A DNA stretch of 64,000 bases from Chloroflexota bacterium (lineage in GTDB: Bacteria > Chloroflexota > Anaerolineae > Promineifilales > Promineifilaceae): contig JACTMP010000015.1 of the NCBI GenBank assembly GCA_014584575.1, positions 50,032 through 114,031 of the forward strand, written 5' to 3'. Every line of letters begins with the position of its first letter. Positions within the stretch are counted from its first letter, which is position 1. The notes beneath the pieces are model-generated. The model did no database searches. It saw nothing but the letters and a program-made list of their open reading frames with translations, and was not told the origin of the DNA. Shown here piece by piece: positions 60,605-64,000 of the stretch. A program made the translations under genes and the position numbers.

Positions 60605-60757
60605 GGAGGCCATCGAGTTATTTGTTAACTACGATGGCCTCCATTTGTCGGGTAGTGGTGGCGAGCCGTCGTTAGAAGAAGGGTTTCCATCTGTTAACAT
60701 CATTAACTTAATAGGCGTCCGTTCATAACTTCCGGTGGCGAAGTTATATTGAGACGG
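60605..60757 (+). promoter_or_regulatory. Structured leader of the str operon
   Basis: First hairpin: GGAGGCCATCG AGTT / AACT CGATGGCCTCC (about 60605-60642, 11-bp GC-rich stem extended by AGTT/AACT with one bulged base). Second: ATAACTTC / GAAGTTAT (about 60732-60756) with a 7-base loop. No U-tract follows either. They may be attenuator or ribosomal-protein binding structures. Confidence 0.55.
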
Positions 60758-60807
60758 ATTTTTACAAGAAGGCGAATAGAGTCATTTGATTAAGGAGAAG
60801 GATTAAC

Positions 60808-61224
60808 GTGCCTACGATTAATCAGCTTGTACGTAAGGGCCGCAAGGCAAAGTCCAAGAAGAGCACTGCTCCGGCCCTGCAATATACATTTAATTCCTAT
60901 AACCAGCGGCGCACCCGGCGGCCCAAAGGCGCTCCCCAAAAGCGGGGCGTCTGCACCCAGGTGAAGACGATGACGCCGAAAAAACCAAATTCGGCGCTGC
61001 GCAAAGTGGCTCGTGTTCGCCTGTCCAATGGGATTGAAGTGACCGCCTACATCCCTGGCGAAGGGCACCGGCTGCAAGACCACTCAGTGGTGTTGGTGCG
61101 CGGTGGCCGTGTGAAGGACTTGCCTGGGGTGCGTTATCACATTGTCCGGGGCACGTTGGATGCGGATGGCGTGGATAAACGGAAACAAGGCCGCTCGAAG
61201 TACGGCACAAAGACGCCTAAGTAG
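60808..61224 (+). CDS. rpsL: 30S ribosomal protein S12
   Basis: 138 residues from a GTG start with AAGGAGAAGG upstream. Typical S12: [20 protein letters not shown] at the N terminus, [20 protein letters not shown] and [20 protein letters not shown], then [20 protein letters not shown]. It contains the Lys and Pro positions where streptomycin-resistance changes occur ([14 protein letters not shown]), both wild-type-like. First gene of the str operon; decodes at the A site. Confidence 0.97.
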   Translation: MPTINQLVRKGRKAKSKKSTAPALQYTFNSYNQRRTRRPKGAPQKRGVCTQVKTMTPKKPNSALRKVARVRLSNGIEVTAYIPGEGHRLQDHSVVLVRGGRVKDLPGVRYHIVRGTLDADGVDKRKQGRSKYGTKTPK

Positions 61225-61249
61225 GCGGTTGGATACGGAGAATTAAGCA

Positions 61250-61720
61250 ATGCCAAGACGGTACCGTCCAGAACAACGGGCTGTAGAGCCTGACTTGAAA
61301 TACAACAATGTGCATGTGTCTATGTTTGTCAATCGGCTGATGAAAGACGGCAAAAAAAGCGTGGCCCAGCGCGTTTTGTATGACAGCTTTGATCTGATTG
61401 AGGCGCGCGCCAAGCGGGCGCCGTTGGAAGTTTTTGAACAGGCGCTGGATAACGTAAAGCCGCAAATTGAGGTGAAACCCCGCCGTGTGGGTGGGTCAAC
61501 CTATCAGGTGCCGGTGCCTGTGGATGCAGAACGCCAGATTTCGCTGGCGATGCGCTGGCTGTTAATGGCCGCACGTTCGCGCAGCGGGCGTTCCATGGCT
61601 GAAAAATTGGCGGGTGAGTTGATGGATGCGGCCACTAATCAGGGCACGGCCGTGAAAAAGCGGGACGATACGCACCGTATGGCTGAAGCCAACCGGGCCT
61701 TCTCCCACTTCCGATTCTAG
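61250..61720 (+). CDS. rpsG: 30S ribosomal protein S7
   Basis: 156 residues. Starts [20 protein letters not shown]; contains [40 protein letters not shown] and [24 protein letters not shown] C terminus ([20 protein letters not shown]). It organises the 16S rRNA 3' domain head. It starts 25 bases after rpsL in the conserved order rpsL-rpsG-fusA-tuf. S7 is often the autoregulator of this operon. Confidence 0.97.
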   Translation: MPRRYRPEQRAVEPDLKYNNVHVSMFVNRLMKDGKKSVAQRVLYDSFDLIEARAKRAPLEVFEQALDNVKPQIEVKPRRVGGSTYQVPVPVDAERQISLAMRWLLMAARSRSGRSMAEKLAGELMDAATNQGTAVKKRDDTHRMAEANRAFSHFRF

Positions 61721-61738
61721 GTGTAGCGAGGACGACTG

Positions 61739-63817
61739 ATGAGTCAAAGTTCGTTAGAACGAATCCGAAATATCGGCATCATTGCTCATATTGATGCCGG
61801 CAAAACCACGACCACAGAGCGTATCTTGTATTACACCGGTCGGATCCATCGCATGGGCGAAGTGCATGAAGGCACCGCCACCATGGATCATATGGTGCAG
61901 GAGCAAGAGCGGGGTATTACCATCACCTCAGCGGCGACTACTACCTCCTGGCTCGACCACCAGATCAACATCATTGACACGCCCGGTCATATTGACTTTA
62001 CCGCCGAAGTGCAGCGCAGTCTGCGCGTTTTGGATGGCGGCGTGGTGGTTTTTGATGCGGTTGCCGGTGTGGAGCCGCAGTCAGAAACCGTGTGGCGGCA
62101 GGCTGACGAGTACAAAGTGCCGCGCATCTGTTTCGTTAACAAAATGGACCGCATTGGCGCAGACTTTGTGCGCACGGTGGGCATGATTCGCCAACGCCTG
62201 GGCGCGAATCCTATCGCTATTCAAATCCCCATTGGCAGCGAATCCAACTTCCGCGGTATCATTGACCTGCTGCGTATGGAAGCCGTCATCTGGACCGAAG
62301 AAGACCTGGGCGCTGAGCCAAAAGCGGTAGAGATTCCCGCCGAATTACGGGCCGAAGCGGAAGAAGCCCGCAGCATCATCATGGAGCGCATCATTGAGAC
62401 GGATGACTCCCTGATGGAACGGTACCTGGAAGGCGAAGAGATCAGCGTGGATGAACTACAGGCGGCGCTGCGCCGGGCGACGATTGCCAGCCAGGTGACG
62501 CCCGTTTTGTGTGGCTCTTCCCTGCGCAACAAAGGTATCCAGCGTGTGCTGGATGCAGTGGTGCATTATCTCCCCTCGCCGCTGGACGTGCCCGCCATAC
62601 AAGGGCAGAACCCGGATAATGGGCAGGTTGAAGAGAGACACCCCAACGACAACGAACCGTTGTCGGCGCTGGTCTTTAAGATTGTGACTGACCCTTATGT
62701 GGGTAAACTGGCCTATTTCCGTGTTTACTCTGGTGTGCTGCACAGCGGCGACACCGTGCAAAACACCACCAAAGGCAAGAAGGAACGTATCGGCCGTATC
62801 TTGCGTATGCACGCCGATCACCGGGAAGATTTGAAGGAAGTTCGCGCCGGTGATATTGCTGCTACGCTGGGCCTCAAGTTGACCTTCACCGGTGAAACAT
62901 TGGCCGACGCCAAAAGACCCGTCATTCTGGAAGCCATCGAATTCCCCCAGCCGGTCATCTCTATGGCCATTGAGCCAAAAACTAACTCGGACCAGGAAAA
63001 GATGGGGCTGGCGTTGAAGGCGTTGAGTGAAGAAGACCCCACCTTCCAGGTGAAAGTGGACGACCAGACCGGCCAGACCGTGCTCTATGGCATGGGTGAA
63101 CTACACCTGGATGTGTTGGTTGACCGTTTGCTGCGCGAGTTTAAGGTGGGCGCTAACGTGGGGCAGCCGCGCGTCGCTTACCGCGAAACGATCACCCGCA
63201 CTGTCGAGAAGGTGGAAGGGCGTTTTGTGCGCCAATCCGGTGGTCGCGGGCAGTATGGTCATGTGGTCATCAAGCTGGAGCCGTTAGACCCTGGTTCCGG
63301 TTTTGTTTTTGAAAACGCCATTGTGGGTGGGGTTATCCCTAGAGAGTATATCAATCCTACGGAAGCCGGTATTCGGGAAGCACTAGATAGTGGCGTCCTG
63401 GCAGGTTATCCCATTGTAGACCTCAAGGCGACTTTGTACGACGGCTCTTTCCACGAGGTAGACTCGTCAGAAATGGCCTTTAAGATCGCCGGTTCTATGG
63501 CGCTGAAAGAAGGTGTCCAGCAAGGCAAACCGATCTTGCTGGAACCGATCATGCGCGTGGAAGTGGTTAACCCGGAAGAGTACACGGGTGATGTCATCGG
63601 CAATCTCTCATCCCGGCGGGGGATGATTGAAGGGATGGAAGTACGGGTCGAGGGGTTGCAGGCGATTAAAGCGCGGGTGCCTCTGGCCGAAATGTTTGGG
63701 TATGCCACTACCTTGCGTTCTATGACACAAGGGCGAGGCACGTTTACGATGGAGTTTGATTATTACGCTCCGGTGAGTGAGGCTATCGCTCAAACGGTTA
63801 TTAAAGGTGGCCGGTAA
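61739..63817 (+). CDS. fusA: Translation elongation factor G
   Basis: 692 residues, standard length. GTP-binding motifs: [19 protein letters not shown] (G1), [10 protein letters not shown] region (switch I), [12 protein letters not shown] (G3) and NKMDRIGAD (G4). Domains II-V follow with [16 protein letters not shown] and RMQ-like [17 protein letters not shown]. It moves tRNA-mRNA through the ribosome. It is 18 bases after rpsG. No ACGGCCGT occurs in it, probably because the sequence is highly constrained. Confidence 0.98.
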   Translation: MSQSSLERIRNIGIIAHIDAGKTTTTERILYYTGRIHRMGEVHEGTATMDHMVQEQERGITITSAATTTSWLDHQINIIDTPGHIDFTAEVQRSLRVLDGGVVVFDAVAGVEPQSETVWRQADEYKVPRICFVNKMDRIGADFVRTVGMIRQRLGANPIAIQIPIGSESNFRGIIDLLRMEAVIWTEEDLGAEPKAVEIPAELRAEAEEARSIIMERIIETDDSLMERYLEGEEISVDELQAALRRATIASQVTPVLCGSSLRNKGIQRVLDAVVHYLPSPLDVPAIQGQNPDNGQVEERHPNDNEPLSALVFKIVTDPYVGKLAYFRVYSGVLHSGDTVQNTTKGKKERIGRILRMHADHREDLKEVRAGDIAATLGLKLTFTGETLADAKRPVILEAIEFPQPVISMAIEPKTNSDQEKMGLALKALSEEDPTFQVKVDDQTGQTVLYGMGELHLDVLVDRLLREFKVGANVGQPRVAYRETITRTVEKVEGRFVRQSGGRGQYGHVVIKLEPLDPGSGFVFENAIVGGVIPREYINPTEAGIREALDSGVLAGYPIVDLKATLYDGSFHEVDSSEMAFKIAGSMALKEGVQQGKPILLEPIMRVEVVNPEEYTGDVIGNLSSRRGMIEGMEVRVEGLQAIKARVPLAEMFGYATTLRSMTQGRGTFTMEFDYYAPVSEAIAQTVIKGGR

Positions 63818-63834
63818 ACACCGAGACAGTAAAC

Positions 63835-63867
63835 AGACCTGACAGGTTTCTGAAACCTGTCAGGTCT
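63835..63867. repeat. Perfect 16-bp-arm palindrome between fusA and tuf
   Basis: AGACCTGACAGGTTTC (63835-63850), one T, then GAAACCTGTCAGGTCT (63852-63867): exact inverted arms. No T-tract follows, and tuf begins 35 bases later. It has the same GGTTTC-GAAACC core design as the repeat at 3951-3986. Confidence 0.75.
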
Positions 63868-63901
63868 CAACGAGAACTTAGTTGAAGAGGAAAGGGTAAT
63901 T

Positions 63902-64000
63902 ATGGCAAAAGAAAAATTTGTACGGGGAAAACCCCACTGCAATATCGGGACAATCGGTCATGTGGATCATGGCAAGACCACCCTGACAGCGGCCATAACC
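63902..64000 (+). CDS. tuf: Translation elongation factor Tu (5' end, cut by the window)
   Basis: 33 codons: [20 protein letters not shown] then [12 protein letters not shown], the EF-Tu N terminus with the G1 motif GHVDHGKT. Runs off the window edge. AGAGGAAAGGG lies just upstream as SD. Fourth gene of the str operon. Confidence 0.95.
   Translation, partial: MAKEKFVRGKPHCNIGTIGHVDHGKTTLTAAIT

Noticed and set aside
60605..60757. Leader hairpins as a tRNA or known riboswitch
   Set aside because: No cloverleaf, T-arm sequence or recognisable aptamer pattern could be found.

Overview
The window reads as a chromosomal segment of a filamentous or multicellular-type Chloroflexota bacterium (Anaerolineae/Ardenticatenales-like). 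This is an inference from gene style: a SARP regulator with an AAA partner, a TPR-CHAT protein with an ECF sigma factor, TadE/TadG-like proteins carrying secreted CARDB domains, fused glycyl-tRNA synthetase, fused 2-oxoacid dehydrogenase E1, many DUF433/DUF5615 pairs, and a str operon at the right end. GC content is moderate to high except in a few AT-rich patches. The palindrome ACGGCCGT occurs about 130 times by my eye count, where roughly one or two would be expected by chance. It is spread through genes and spacers and missing from a few blocks.

Layout. 0-7.5 kb: minus-strand surface cluster (TadG-like, TadE-like, PepSY-like, BNR-type secreted protein, TadE-CARDB). 7.7-12.1 kb: SARP-AAA regulator and a membrane AAA ATPase. 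12.2-12.9 kb: Phd/VapC pair. 12.9-14.9 kb: second CARDB surface protein. Tandem 11-bp-period direct repeats upstream of both CARDB genes look like SARP operators. 15.1-22.0 kb: E1 alpha-beta fusion, a decayed DUF433/DUF5615 pair, DAHP synthase and fused GlyRS. 22.3-24.3 kb: two toxin-antitoxin modules separated and flanked by copies of one direct repeat. 24.4-28.4 kb: LuxR-type regulator behind a promoter with a G12 tract in its spacer, then a Tat/CHAP protein behind tandem palindromes, then a lipoprotein. 28.6-31.4 kb: pyruvate phosphate dikinase.

31.5-36.1 kb is an AT-rich island without the octamer. It encodes a C5 cytosine methyltransferase, a 786-residue protein with two GHKL ATPase modules (Hsp90/MORC-like at the N terminus, histidine-kinase-like at the C terminus), and a receiver protein whose C terminus carries a HEPN-type RNxxxH motif. 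This is my main candidate for an undescribed system: a methylation-linked phosphorelay ending in a putative ribonuclease.

36.1-46.2 kb: orphan DUF433, DUF1801, MORN-like, GNAT, MFS, CapA-like, two glycosyltransferases and an atypical pyruvate kinase. 46.2-51.4 kb: three-gene minus-strand operon of NERD-FHA nuclease, Ser/Thr kinase fused to FecR-like and degenerate M14 peptidase domains, and an Rpn-type nuclease. 51.5-56.2 kb: secreted HExxH metalloprotease with PKD domain and a secreted repeat protein whose 120-bp tandem repeats are out of frame with its 5' part. 56.4-60.3 kb: TPR-CHAT protein facing an ECF sigma/anti-sigma pair. 60.5-64.0 kb: str operon (rpsL, rpsG, fusA, tuf start) with a strong promoter and a structured leader.

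Intergenic spaces are unusually rich in short inverted-repeat families, including a pair of 90-bp MITE-like elements. No tRNA, rRNA, CRISPR array or transposase gene was recognised.
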